From NCBI RefSeq assembly GCF_014692875.1, contig NZ_CP061171.1, forward strand, positions 62,001-126,000: a stretch of 64,000 bases of DNA, given 5' to 3'. The notes under the pieces were generated by a model. The model saw nothing but the letters and a program-made list of their open reading frames with translations. It did no database searches and was not told the origin of the DNA. Source of the stretch: Pedobacter riviphilus. Lineage in GTDB: Bacteria; Bacteroidota; Bacteroidia; Sphingobacteriales; Sphingobacteriaceae. Shown piece after piece: positions 18,518 to 28,200 of this stretch (positions are counted from its first letter, which is position 1; the number at the start of each line of letters is the position of its first letter). The position numbers and the translations under genes were made by a program.

Positions 18518-19369
18518 ATGAAGTGGATTACCAGGGAAAGACCAAAAATTGACCGGATAGCCTGTCCGTGGCTGATCAAGAGATTTATAGATCCTGGAGC
18601 AGAGATCATCTACGTGCCCTTTGAACGGGTTTTAATTTTGGCTGATGAACTTGATGCTATTCCTTTCGACCTTCCCGGGGTAGAATACAGCCATTATGAA
18701 GATCGCTGTACATTTGATTATTTTTTAAAAAAGCACCAGATCAGGGATGAAGCGCTCGACCGTATGGCAGCAATTATTCGTGGTGCCGATACGGATAGGC
18801 TTGACTTTGCGCCTCAGGCAGCCGGACTTTCTGCTATCTTTCTGGGGCTTTCCAGAAATATAACCAATGACCAGGAACTACTCGAACTTGGTATGAAGGT
18901 TTATGATGGATTATATACCTGGGCCAGGCACCTGCATGATCAGCGGCATACGCAATCACCTGTTGAGCAGCTATTGCTCGAAGTGTACAATAAGTATTTA
19001 AAATCCAGTGAAAAAAAGGCTCCAGAATGGACCAGGGAATTGCGGGAGATGATTCAGGATCAGCTGGACACTAATATGAGCATGAGCCTGCAGCAAGCCT
19101 CTGATTCGCTTGAGATCAGCCCTGCATACCTTTCACGTGAGTTCTCAAGATATTTTGATAACCTTTCTTTTGGCGATTACATCCGTAAGATGCGCATCGA
19201 TAAGGCAATTAGCCTGATGGAAACGGTATCTTATTCATTAACGGAGATTGCATACCTCACAGGTTTTTCAGATCAGAGCCATTTCAACCGGATTTTCAAG
19301 AAACAGACCGGTGAAAATCCCTCTGCATTCAGAAAAAAATTGCTCAAAGGTAAAAAGGATACAAAATAG
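18518..19369 (+). CDS. Chromate-resistance (ChrB C-terminal type) domain fused to AraC DNA-binding domain
   Basis: A 283-residue two-domain protein. Residues 1 to about 145 match the ChrB C-terminal/chromate-resistance domain: KWITRERPKIDRIACPWLIKRFIDP, read here in pieces WITRERPKIDR and ACPWLIKRF, then GVEYSHYEDRCTFDYFL (with Cys64) and IIRGADTDR. Residues about 175-275 form an AraC-type double helix-turn-helix (SLEISPAYLSREF, then EIAYLTGFSDQSHFNRIFKK). ChrB proteins are chromate-responsive regulators of chrA in Proteobacteria. Here the usual ChrB N-terminal region is missing and an AraC module provides DNA binding. The ChrA gene follows 68 bp downstream, so a chromate- or oxyanion-responsive activator of that gene is the natural inference. 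Confidence 0.85.
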   Translation: MKWITRERPKIDRIACPWLIKRFIDPGAEIIYVPFERVLILADELDAIPFDLPGVEYSHYEDRCTFDYFLKKHQIRDEALDRMAAIIRGADTDRLDFAPQAAGLSAIFLGLSRNITNDQELLELGMKVYDGLYTWARHLHDQRHTQSPVEQLLLEVYNKYLKSSEKKAPEWTRELREMIQDQLDTNMSMSLQQASDSLEISPAYLSREFSRYFDNLSFGDYIRKMRIDKAISLMETVSYSLTEIAYLTGFSDQSHFNRIFKKQTGENPSAFRKKLLKGKKDTK

Positions 19370-19437
19370 TTAATTCCGTTCAATTTTTGCGTATTTCCAT
19401 TGGCTAATATTGTGGTTTAAAAAATCACTTAAAAGCA

Positions 19438-20622
19438 ATGACGCATCAAAAGAAGGCTGATCAAAACATCGCCTACTCGCTTAAACAAATAGTATTCTAC
19501 TTTCTAAAACTCGGTACCTGGGGCTTTGGCGGGCCGGTGGCTTTGGTAGGCTACATGCAACGCGACCTTGTTGAGGATAAAAAGTGGATCAGCGAAGAGG
19601 AATACAAAGAGGGACTGGCACTGGCTCAACTTGCGCCAGGCCCACTGGCCGCGCAACTGGGTATTTATATCGGTTTTGTACACTATGGTTTTCTGGGCGC
19701 AACGCTAAGCGGACTTGCCTTTGTGCTCCCTTCTTTTATTATGGTGGTTATCCTCGGAATGGTATACCAACTCTATGGTGGACTGGCCTGGATGCAGGCC
19801 GTTTTCTATGGGGTTGGAGCCGCAGTAATTGGAATTATCGCAGTAAGCGCCTATAAACTTACCATTAAATCCATTAGTAAACTGGAGCTTTCAGCAATCC
19901 GTTCGAACTGGCTCCTATGGATATTTTATGTGTTGGGAATAGGGATTACCGTAATTACCGAAAGAGAAGAGATATTACTCTTTTTAGCTTGCGGACTGTT
20001 TTATATGGTGATAAAGGCACCTCCTAGATGGTTAAAGAAATCTTCATCACTTCCTGCTGGTATTTTTATAAGTACAGGATTTTGGAATTATGACAGTAAG
20101 ACATTACAAGAGATCGGTTGGTTTTTTGCCAAGGCGGGTGCGTTTGTTTTTGGGAGTGGCCTTGCTATTGTACCATTTCTACACGGTGGGGTGGTAAAGG
20201 AGTTTGGCTGGCTCACAGAACATCAGTTTGTAGATTCGGTAGCAGTAGCCATGATTACTCCGGGGCCGGTTGTAATTACTGTTGGCTTTATTGGCTATCT
20301 GGTTGCAGGCTTTCCTGGTGCATGTGTAGCCGCACTGGCCACATTTCTGCCCTGCTACCTTTTTACTGTAGCCCTTGCGCCATCATTTAAAAAGATTGCC
20401 AGGAATGTGAGTATAAAAGCTTTTGTACAGGGTATAACAGCAGCAGTGATTGGGGCACTGGTAGGGTCGGTAATCGTTATCGGCTTGCGGTCCATTACTG
20501 ATATCGCAACAGCCGCTATTGCCATTGGGGCTGTACTCGCACTAATTTATATTAAAAAAATCCAGGAACCCTATATTGTAGCTGCGGCTGCGATAATCGG
20601 TTTGCTTATTAAATTTATCTAA
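19438..20622 (+). CDS. chrA: Chromate transporter ChrA, two CHR domains
   Basis: An inner-membrane chromate efflux protein of 394 residues with the duplicated CHR architecture. The first half carries GTWGFGGPVALVGYMQRD and LAQLAPGPLAAQLGIYIG; the second half carries the parallel FGSGLAIVPFLHGGVV and AVAMITPGPVVITVGFIGY. Length and motif order are those of long-chain CHR proteins. It is preceded by the fused ChrB-AraC regulator and followed after 10 bp by an exported protein, which suggests one operon. Transport of sulfate or another oxyanion instead of chromate cannot be excluded by sequence. Confidence 0.92.
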   Translation: MTHQKKADQNIAYSLKQIVFYFLKLGTWGFGGPVALVGYMQRDLVEDKKWISEEEYKEGLALAQLAPGPLAAQLGIYIGFVHYGFLGATLSGLAFVLPSFIMVVILGMVYQLYGGLAWMQAVFYGVGAAVIGIIAVSAYKLTIKSISKLELSAIRSNWLLWIFYVLGIGITVITEREEILLFLACGLFYMVIKAPPRWLKKSSSLPAGIFISTGFWNYDSKTLQEIGWFFAKAGAFVFGSGLAIVPFLHGGVVKEFGWLTEHQFVDSVAVAMITPGPVVITVGFIGYLVAGFPGACVAALATFLPCYLFTVALAPSFKKIARNVSIKAFVQGITAAVIGALVGSVIVIGLRSITDIATAAIAIGAVLALIYIKKIQEPYIVAAAAIIGLLIKFI

Positions 20623-20632
20623 ACAAGTTATC

Positions 20633-21163
20633 ATGTTAAAAACGAATACCAATTTAATCATCCGCATGCTTCTGTTAACAGTTTGTGTTACTGCATCATC
20701 AATGTTTTCTGCAAATGCGCAACAATCTTCTCCATACCCAAAGGTAACAGGCTACGTGGCTATACTCAACCCGATAGGCAGCTGGAGCAAACAAGGTTTT
20801 GCCGATAATTTTTCAAAAGTATATACCATAGGTTTTCCCTTTGGCATAAACATCTTAAAAAGCGAACATTTTGGCGTTAGCTTTGAATTGGTACCTTCCA
20901 TCCGAATAGAGAATGGCATTTCAAAAGTAAATTCAGTGCTTTTTCACCCCGGTGCAATGTTTCGCTTTAGTCACGGTTTCACATTTATTGCTAGGGCAGC
21001 TTTCGAGACCAGCGGCAGGTTTGGTTTTACACCAGTTGTTAATCAGATTTTATTGAAGGGAAAGAATATTAACTTATATGCAGCCGTTCCGGTTCCGTTC
21101 CGGTTCGGCAACGGCCAACCGGCATCGTTAGGCGCAGGGCTGCAAGTAGGCGTTGGATTTTAA
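20633..21163 (+). CDS. Exported protein of the chromate operon, probable outer-membrane barrel
   Basis: A 176-residue protein with a signal peptide (MLLLTVCVTASSMFSANAQQ, cleavage near AQQ). The rest is rich in alternating aromatic and polar residues and glycine, and ends in an amphipathic strand with terminal Phe (GAGLQVGVGF), as in small outer-membrane beta-barrels. It begins 10 bp after chrA and so is probably cotranscribed. I do not recognise a family; a passive pore or accessory role in oxyanion export is speculation. An intrinsic-terminator-like hairpin follows its stop. Confidence 0.7.
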   Translation: MLKTNTNLIIRMLLLTVCVTASSMFSANAQQSSPYPKVTGYVAILNPIGSWSKQGFADNFSKVYTIGFPFGINILKSEHFGVSFELVPSIRIENGISKVNSVLFHPGAMFRFSHGFTFIARAAFETSGRFGFTPVVNQILLKGKNINLYAAVPVPFRFGNGQPASLGAGLQVGVGF

Positions 21164-21174
21164 TATCTAAGATT

Positions 21175-21204
21175 CACTGGTACTGGGTTAAACCAGTGCC
21201 AGTG
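21175..21204 (+). terminator. Hairpin terminator of the chromate operon
   Basis: CACTGGTACTGG (21175-21186) pairs with CCAGTGCCAGTG (21193-21204) at 11 of 12 positions plus one G-T pair, with a GTTAAA loop, 11 bp after the last stop codon of the operon. There is no long T run. Confidence 0.6.
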
Positions 21205-21346
21205 TCTGGCCATTGCTTTAGGCTGTTAACAACACACCCGATCATTTTGAACAGGATTACCAAATAATTGAACGAATAAACAAAATCCCTTAACTTTACT
21301 ATAGCCACTTTTGTAAACAACAATTAGATACTCAACAAAAAAGACT

Positions 21347-21835
21347 ATGGGACTATCAGGTTTAGGAATTTTTCATACCATCATTGGTATAGTGGCCATT
21401 GTAGCGGCAATCATTTCATTTGTACGCTTTGGCAAAATTGATTTAACGCATCTTAGTGGTAAAATATACTTTTATACCACTACCGTTACGGCTTTAACAG
21501 CATTAGGGATCTCCAAACACGGTGGTTTTAATGCGGGGCATATTTTCTCGGTATTCATTTTTATTTTGGTGGTGGTCGCTTTTTGGCTCTCGGTAAAGCG
21601 AAGCACCAGTAATAAAGCCCGCTATGTGGAGAATTTTTTACTCTCTCTCAGTTTCTTTCTCTCACTCATCCCTACCGTAAACGAAACCTTTACCCGCGTA
21701 CCGCTGGGGCATCCGTTGGCCAAAGGCCCTGACGATCCACTAATTGCCAAAACCCTGCTGGTGCTTTTAATTGCATTTATTGCAGGTGCTGTTTACCAGT
21801 ATATTAAACAACGCAGGATAACTAAATTGAATTAA
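21347..21835 (+). CDS. Four-helix membrane protein, unknown function (DUF2306-like)
   Basis: A 162-residue integral membrane protein with about four to five helices (FHTIIGIVAIVAAIISFV, an internal GGFNAGHIFSVFIFILVVVAFW, FLLSLSFFLSLIP, LLVLLIAFIAGAVY). The small motif HLSGKIYFYTT and the histidine in AGH recall DUF2306-type proteins, but the assignment is tentative. It lies just upstream of an AraC regulator on the same strand with a 116-bp gap; whether they are linked is unclear. Confidence 0.65.
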   Translation: MGLSGLGIFHTIIGIVAIVAAIISFVRFGKIDLTHLSGKIYFYTTTVTALTALGISKHGGFNAGHIFSVFIFILVVVAFWLSVKRSTSNKARYVENFLLSLSFFLSLIPTVNETFTRVPLGHPLAKGPDDPLIAKTLLVLLIAFIAGAVYQYIKQRRITKLN

Positions 21836-21951
21836 AAGGCATAATGCTTTTTGCATCATTTAAGTTTTTATAATTAATAGACTAATGCGCGGTGTTTAAA
21901 AGCCAAACCCTGCATTAGTTTTTCTATTTTTATAGCCGAAGGTTTTTTAAT

Positions 21952-22803
21952 ATGATTATCGACCATAAAAAATACGATTTGTTTGGTAAATCCATTATCC
22001 AAAATATCAGGATAAAGGCGCCTTTTACCTTCGATTTCCCTATTACCGATAATGCCTGCTTTTTGTACATGTTACAGGGCGAAATGCAATATCACCGCGA
22101 CGGAGACCGGGTAAATATACCACATAAACATGCTTTGTTTTTAAATTGTATACAAGCCAGCAAAACCATCAGTAGCTTAAGTAGAGGGGATATTAACGAA
22201 ATTATGATCGTTAATTTTCATCCCGATATTTTAAAGCGGATTTACGATCGAGAGATGCCGGTCATACTTCAAGCACCCGGTCGGATGGTTTCGAACAAAA
22301 GTGTCGAAATTTTAAACAACAATTTTTTAATCGAAAAATATATCGAAGGCTTGCTGTTTTATTTTCAGCATCCGGCACTGGTTAACGAAGATATACTGGT
22401 TTTAAAGCTAAAGGAAATTATCCTGCTTCTGGCCCAGACTGCTAATGCCCGGGCCATACAAACCATATTTGCACAGCTTTTTTCGCCTACTATCTATACC
22501 TTTAAGCAAATTATTGAGGCCAATCTGTTCGCCCAGCTCAGTATCGATGCCCTGGCACAGCTTAATAATTTGAGTTTATCGTCTTTTAAACGCGAATTTG
22601 CCAGACATTATAACGATACGCCAGCCAATTACATCAAAACCAAAAGACTCGAAAAAGCTGCCGAAATGCTGTTAATTTCAAAGGAGAGGATTAAAGATAT
22701 TGCTTTTAATTGTGGCTATAATGATTTGGCCAATTTTACCAAAAGCTTTCGCCATAGGTATAAGTGTACACCTAGCGATTTTCGGGAACGCCAGCAGCGC
22801 TAA
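21952..22803 (+). CDS. AraC family transcriptional regulator
   Basis: A 283-residue regulator with an N-terminal cupin-like sensor region (about 1-165) and a C-terminal AraC/XylS double helix-turn-helix. The first HTH is LSIDALAQLNNLSLSSFKREF and the second EKAAEMLLISKERIKDIAFNCGY, closing with NFTKSFRHRYKCTPSDFRE. The ligand and target are unknown. The nearest gene on the same strand is the four-helix membrane protein upstream, which may be its target. Confidence 0.87.
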   Translation: MIIDHKKYDLFGKSIIQNIRIKAPFTFDFPITDNACFLYMLQGEMQYHRDGDRVNIPHKHALFLNCIQASKTISSLSRGDINEIMIVNFHPDILKRIYDREMPVILQAPGRMVSNKSVEILNNNFLIEKYIEGLLFYFQHPALVNEDILVLKLKEIILLLAQTANARAIQTIFAQLFSPTIYTFKQIIEANLFAQLSIDALAQLNNLSLSSFKREFARHYNDTPANYIKTKRLEKAAEMLLISKERIKDIAFNCGYNDLANFTKSFRHRYKCTPSDFRERQQR

Positions 22804-23206
22804 GGCTGCGGCACTTAGACAGCGATGCCAATATTTTTCTTGAAAAGCACACAAAAGGCCTGATCTGCTTGCCCATATCGTTTTTCATAGCCTACCAGGC
22901 CATTAATGTAATGGTTTAATTCCTTGTTGGTTAAAGTTGTTGTTTTTTACAGCATTGAGAAGCCCGTTGGAGAAACCAGAAACAAATAGACTATAAAGTT
23001 TTGCTTTTCATTGTATTAGCGATTTGATGAACGGGAGAAGGTATACTGGTTTATCCAAATGTTTCGCATTCTTTTTTATTCTAAAATTTTTATATTTTTA
23101 TTAAATATTAAGATAATTTTAACAAATTAATTTAATAAAACCCCAAGTTTAGCCTGATAAATATTTGTGATTTAATCACGATTTCTGGCGATAGGTGTGC
23201 ATCAGG
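22804..23206. other. Intergenic stretch, no gene supported
   Basis: About 400 bases, very AT-rich in the right half (about 23060-23180), as expected for the promoter region of the sigma-factor gene. A reverse-strand frame of about 43 codons ending at 22815 (reads GYEKRYGQADQAF near its end) lacks a start codon and could be a gene remnant. It is not called. Confidence 0.4.
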
Positions 23207-23785
23207 ATGTCAAAGTTAACACGTGAAAAAGAGCTGGAATTACTTCGTCGCCTATTATTGGATGATGAGGAGGCTTTTGCTTCTCTTTTTTACGGCTATA
23301 AAGATAAACTCTACGGCTTTATTTTTAGGATAACAGAATCCAGCGAGATTGCAAAAGATATCGTTCAGGATGTTTTTCTAAAAATTTGGAACACACGTCA
23401 TAATACCCATCATGTAGAAAATTTCAATGCTTTTGTCTACCGTATGGCCAAAAATGCTGCTCTTGATCACTTGAAGCGAAAATCGCGTGAGTTAATAGCT
23501 GTTTCCGATCTTCGCCTGATTTCTGATGAGCACATGGCCAGCAATCCATTCGAGGATATGAAAGCCACAGAAATCCAATCGAAATTCGAACAAGCTTTAA
23601 AAAATCTGCCAAAGCAGCAGCGCGTAGTCTATGAGCTAAGGCATTTGGAAGGGGAAGAGTATTCTGAAATTGCAAAAAAACTAAATCTTTCTGTTGCAAC
23701 GATTCGGAGCCATTTCAGAAATGCGCTCATTGCGCTAAAAGCAGGCCTTTTTTTGCTGCTTTTCATGATGTTTTTTCGCTTCTAA
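23207..23785 (+). CDS. ECF-type RNA polymerase sigma-70 factor
   Basis: A 192-residue extracytoplasmic-function sigma factor of the Bacteroidota expansion type, expected to direct transcription of the SusCD locus downstream. Region 2 is FASLFYGYKDKLYGF with DIVQDVFLKIW; region 4 is LPKQQRVVYELRHLEG with YSEIAKKLNLSVATIRSHF. The C-terminus is a hydrophobic stretch (GLFLLLFMMFFRF), common in this subgroup. The frame begins at a GTG at 23195, but the ATG at 23207 is preferred. The FecR anti-sigma gene follows 115 bp later. Confidence 0.92.
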   Translation: MSKLTREKELELLRRLLLDDEEAFASLFYGYKDKLYGFIFRITESSEIAKDIVQDVFLKIWNTRHNTHHVENFNAFVYRMAKNAALDHLKRKSRELIAVSDLRLISDEHMASNPFEDMKATEIQSKFEQALKNLPKQQRVVYELRHLEGEEYSEIAKKLNLSVATIRSHFRNALIALKAGLFLLLFMMFFRF

Positions 23786-23900
23786 TTTTAGAAGTGCAAA
23801 AAATAAAATAAAAAAATAATTTTCTCTTGCACATTTTGACTATTCTGTCGTCTTACCTTTAAAAACACGCTAAAATTGCGTTGATTTTTAAATTAGGTTT

Positions 23901-25049
23901 ATGTCAAATGATACAATAACAGCTTTATTAGCAAAATATCTAAAGGGTGAATGTGATAAAGAGGAACGGGATCAGTTATTTAGTCAGCTGGATACATTAG
24001 AACCCAAACAGCTCGATGATCTTTTGAACAGCGCGTGGAAGGATTATGAATCTGACATTGAACTTTCAGAAGGAGATTCACGGGAAATCCTCAATGCGAT
24101 CTTAACAAAGCGCAGTAAATACTCTTTAAAATATATCTCTATCGCTGCGTCTATTTTAATTGGTATCGTTACAGTTACCTACTTATTCCTTACTTCTAAA
24201 AAAATCACCAGTACCCAAAATATGGTCTACACAGATATTAGGCCTGGCGGTAACAAAGCTGAACTTCTCATGGCAAATGGGAAAAAAATATTACTGGGTA
24301 GCGGCTTTCAAAAAATTGAGATGCCAAATACCGATTTGATAGTGCAACAGCATTCCAACGGATCATTAACTTACACCAATGGTATAAATACATTACCTGC
24401 AAAAATTGCCTATGATACCCTTCGGACTCCAAGGGGTGGGGTTTATCAGGTTAACCTGAGCGACGGCACGAAAATTTGGCTCAATGCTTTTAGTGCGATC
24501 AGATTTCCTGAAAAATTTGCCAGTAACAGACGTGATGTCGAACTTCTATATGGTGAAGCATATTTTGAGGTAAAGCATATGACAAATGCACCGTTTGCCG
24601 TTAAAACAGCTGCAGGGATTGTTCGGGATTTGGGAACCAGTTTTAATGTAAACAGCATTTCTAATAAGGGCCATGTTGCCGCCACTTTATTGGAGGGAGC
24701 TATTGAAGTCGAATCGAACGGTCAATTTAAAAAGATAAAGCCCGGTCAGCAGGCGTTATTTAGTAAAAATAAAATATCGGTTAACGATGTAGACGTTGAG
24801 GAGATGACTGCCTGGAAAGATGGGTATTTTATGTTCGACGAATCGATGGAAAGTGCCATGAATAAAATTGCCTTGTGGTACGATGTAAAGGTTGAATACC
24901 AAAACGAAGCCCTAAAACACATTCCGGTCTTGGCTACCATAACCCGCTACGGCGAGATCAAAAATGTGCTGCGGATTTTGGAAATGACCAAAAAGGTGCG
25001 CTTTAATGTGAATGGAAGAACAATCAAAGTTGTGCGTTTTGCACCATAA
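23901..25049 (+). CDS. FecR family anti-sigma factor
   Basis: A 382-residue inner-membrane regulator that holds the neighbouring ECF sigma factor and receives the signal from the SusC transducer domain. The cytoplasmic N-terminus (1-77) is followed by one membrane helix (ISIAASILIGIVTVTYLFL, 79-97). The FecR domain at about 173-250 contains TPRGGVYQVNLSDGTKIWLN and VELLYGEAYFEV. A C-terminal DUF4974-like domain ends the protein. Its position between sigma factor and susC is the standard regulatory order. An approximately 200-bp leader separates it from the SusC gene. Confidence 0.92.
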   Translation: MSNDTITALLAKYLKGECDKEERDQLFSQLDTLEPKQLDDLLNSAWKDYESDIELSEGDSREILNAILTKRSKYSLKYISIAASILIGIVTVTYLFLTSKKITSTQNMVYTDIRPGGNKAELLMANGKKILLGSGFQKIEMPNTDLIVQQHSNGSLTYTNGINTLPAKIAYDTLRTPRGGVYQVNLSDGTKIWLNAFSAIRFPEKFASNRRDVELLYGEAYFEVKHMTNAPFAVKTAAGIVRDLGTSFNVNSISNKGHVAATLLEGAIEVESNGQFKKIKPGQQALFSKNKISVNDVDVEEMTAWKDGYFMFDESMESAMNKIALWYDVKVEYQNEALKHIPVLATITRYGEIKNVLRILEMTKKVRFNVNGRTIKVVRFAP

Positions 25050-25186
25050 CCTAATATTAATGAACTGATTTATGATCAACTACCAAACCAAACTTAACTA
25101 AACCAAACCACATGAAAAGTAACTAATTGCCATCACTTAAAAGAGGAAAAGGAGTGCTGGAACACCCCTTTCCAAACTCTTAAATC

Positions 25187-25205
25187 TTTCCGATCAGATC
25201 GGAAA
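25187..25205 (+). promoter_or_regulatory. Perfect hairpin in the susC leader
   Basis: TTTCCGAT (25187-25194) and ATCGGAAA (25198-25205) form a perfect 8-bp stem with a 3-nt loop, ending 43 bp before the SusC start codon. Just upstream lies a weaker G-rich/C-rich pairing (about 25145-25172). The leader could be a regulatory or mRNA-stability structure. Confidence 0.4.
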
Positions 25206-25248
25206 TGAACGTTTCTTACTAGGTAATTCACGATTTAAAAGAATGTAA

Positions 25249-28200
25249 ATGTATAAAATTTCTACGACAGATTTTATGCAGCTTCCACGCTGCGTCCACA
25301 AAGTTTTTAGGCTTACCAAGCCAACTTTTTTCCTGCTACTGATCTCGCTGTTACATGTAAGCGCATCAGGTTTAGCACAAAATATCACAATTAATCAAAA
25401 GAAAATCTCTTTAGTAAAGGTGTTTAGGGAGATCCGATCACAAACAGGGTATAGTTCAGTTTGGACTGATACGGAGGAGAAGAACAAAACTGTTAATGTG
25501 AGTCTTACCAATGCGCCTTTAGAAGCGGCACTTAAACAAATACTTGCTCAAACAAATCTTTCCTATAGCATTGATAAAGAAAATAGGGCGATTTTGATCT
25601 TCACTAAACCAAACACAGCAACAGTAAGCCCCCCGGGCTTGATAGATGTAAAAGGTGTTGTTGTAAATGTGCTAAAACAGCCACTGCTGGGCGCCACCGT
25701 TAAAGTTAAAAACAGCGCAATCTCCACACAAACAGGTGCCGATGGCTCATTTCGTTTAGCAGGTATTGCCAGTGATGCTGTTTTAATGATCTCCTATGTT
25801 GGATATGCAGTTAAGGAGATAAATGCATCGCCGGATATGGGAACCATTCCGCTTGAATTTGCTGCCAATGATCTTGAATCGGTAAATGTTACCTTCTCAA
25901 CAGGATATCAAACGCTCTCGAGGGAAAGAAGCGCAGGCTCATTTTCAAAGCCCAGCCTGTCGGTTATGAACGATAGATCAAGCAGCACAAATGTATTGCA
26001 AAGGTTGGATGGATTGGTACCTGGTTTAGCCGTGAACAATGCTCCCGATGCAGGTAACAATCCCTTTTTGATACGTGGTTTATCATCAATCAATTCCAAC
26101 AGAGGTCCGCTTGTGGTTTTAGATGGGGTACAGGTTCCCGATAATTTTATTCAAAACATCAACATGCAGGATGTTGCAGATATCACCGTACTTAAAGATG
26201 CAACCTCCTCCTCTATATGGGGTGCTAAAGCGGCTAATGGCGTAATTGTGATTACCACAAAAAAAGGCACTGCCGACGAAAAGTTGAAAATTGATTATGA
26301 CGGGTATCATAATTTTCAGGGCATGCCTGATCTGAGCTATATCCAGAAGATGAACAGCGGCCAGTTTATTGCTACAGCAAAGGAGCTATTTCCACAATAT
26401 GTGGGCAGTAATTCCTATAATTCTGTTCAATTAATTGCCCCTGTTACACCTCATTTGCAGGCACAGTATGATGCAAGCAGAGGCTTAATAACCCAGGCCC
26501 AGGCTAATGCAAAACTCGATAGTTTAGCGGGAATAGATAACAGCGATCAGCTTAAAAAGTATTTCTACAGACAGGCAGCAACTACTAACCATACCTTATC
26601 TGTATCCGGTGGTGGTAAAACACATTCATTTTATGGTTCTGCTAATTATATTGGAACGGTTAATAATACTCCGGGCCAGACAGACGACCAGTACAAAATC
26701 AACCTGCGCCAAGACTTTAAGTTCAACAAACGCCTCCAGGTTTACCTCATCACCGATCTCACCAACAGGGTTACCAGGAGTAATAATATAACCGTTCCAA
26801 GTTTGGATCTGGTGCCTTACCAGTTATTTGCTGATCCCGCAGGAAATCCATTAATAGTCAATCATATGGGTAATTATAGCGATGATCTACGTAAAGATTA
26901 TCAGGCAAGAAGCCGTATTAATCTGGATTATTCCCCTTTACAGGAGATAGAGAATGGATACACCAAAGGTAATGCATTATCTACAAGAGTTGTGGCGGGT
27001 GTGACACTGGAGCTTATAAAAGGCCTCCGTTATGAAGGAACATTCGGTTATAACATTAATTCTTTTAAAAATCGCGTGCAGCTGGATCAGAACAGTTATG
27101 CGGTAAGAGACGAAGTAATGACATTTACCCAGGCGCCTACGCTTAACAGTACCCCTATCTATAATGTCCCGGCTTTTGGGGGCCGGTTAACTGCTACTGA
27201 TGAACTGCTCAAAAGCTGGACAATCAGAAACCAGTTTTTGTATGATCATACCTGGCTTGATAAACATCAGTTGACCATTATGGCAGGACAGGAAGCAACC
27301 AGTAACTCTCCGCTTTCAACAACGACCATCTATAGGGGATGGGATGATCAGCTTCAGGTAGCAAGACCTATAAATTATCAATTATTAGGTGAAGGTATCA
27401 CCGGAACGGTAGCAGGCGGAACAAGGACATTAGCTAATAATGTAACCGGTGGCGAAGGTGTAATCAGCAGGACATCCTCTTATTTTGCCAATTTAGGTTA
27501 TACATTCGACCGGAAATACACGCTAAACAGCAGTATCCGTATTGATAGAAGCAATTTGTTTGGCTTTGACCAATCGGCTCAGAACAGACCGGTGTGGAGC
27601 GTTGGGGGTAAATGGGCACTTGGAAGAGAGGAATTTATGAAGCCCGTAAATTGGTTAAGCCGTTTAGATCTTAGGTTTACCTACGGTATCACAGGTAATG
27701 CACCCACTCCAGGTACTGCAGCATCATGGGATATTTTACGTGCCGAAACAAATGTCAATTATCCAAACGGCGTTGGCCTGATCATCAATGCACCCGCAAA
27801 CAAAAAACTTACCTGGGAACTCACCAAAAACTATAACCTGGGTCTGGATTTTGAAATCCTGAATGGCATATTGTTCGGTTCGATAGACGGTTATATCCGG
27901 AAAACAAATGATTTGATCGGTAACCTGACAACCGCACCGCTTACGGGCTTTGCCTCTGTGATCGGGAACTTTGGCGATTTGCAAAACAAGGGTTTAGATA
28001 TCTCGCTTGGTTCGCTAAACATCAGCAATAACAATTTCACCTGGACCACTTCATTTACCTTAGGTTATAATAAAAATAAGATATCGCGGCTTGCAAATGC
28101 TACGCCCATCACTACCGGGCCAGGCATGATCAGTACCAGGTTCTTGGATGGTTATCCTTCTTTTGTGGTATTTGCCTATGATTATGCGGGTTTAAATGCT

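Noticed and set aside
22815..22945. Reverse-strand frame of about 43 codons ending GYEKRYGQADQAFCVLFKKNIG
   Set aside because: Possible gene remnant, but no start codon and no recognised family. A protein search with hits continuing upstream in another frame would support it.
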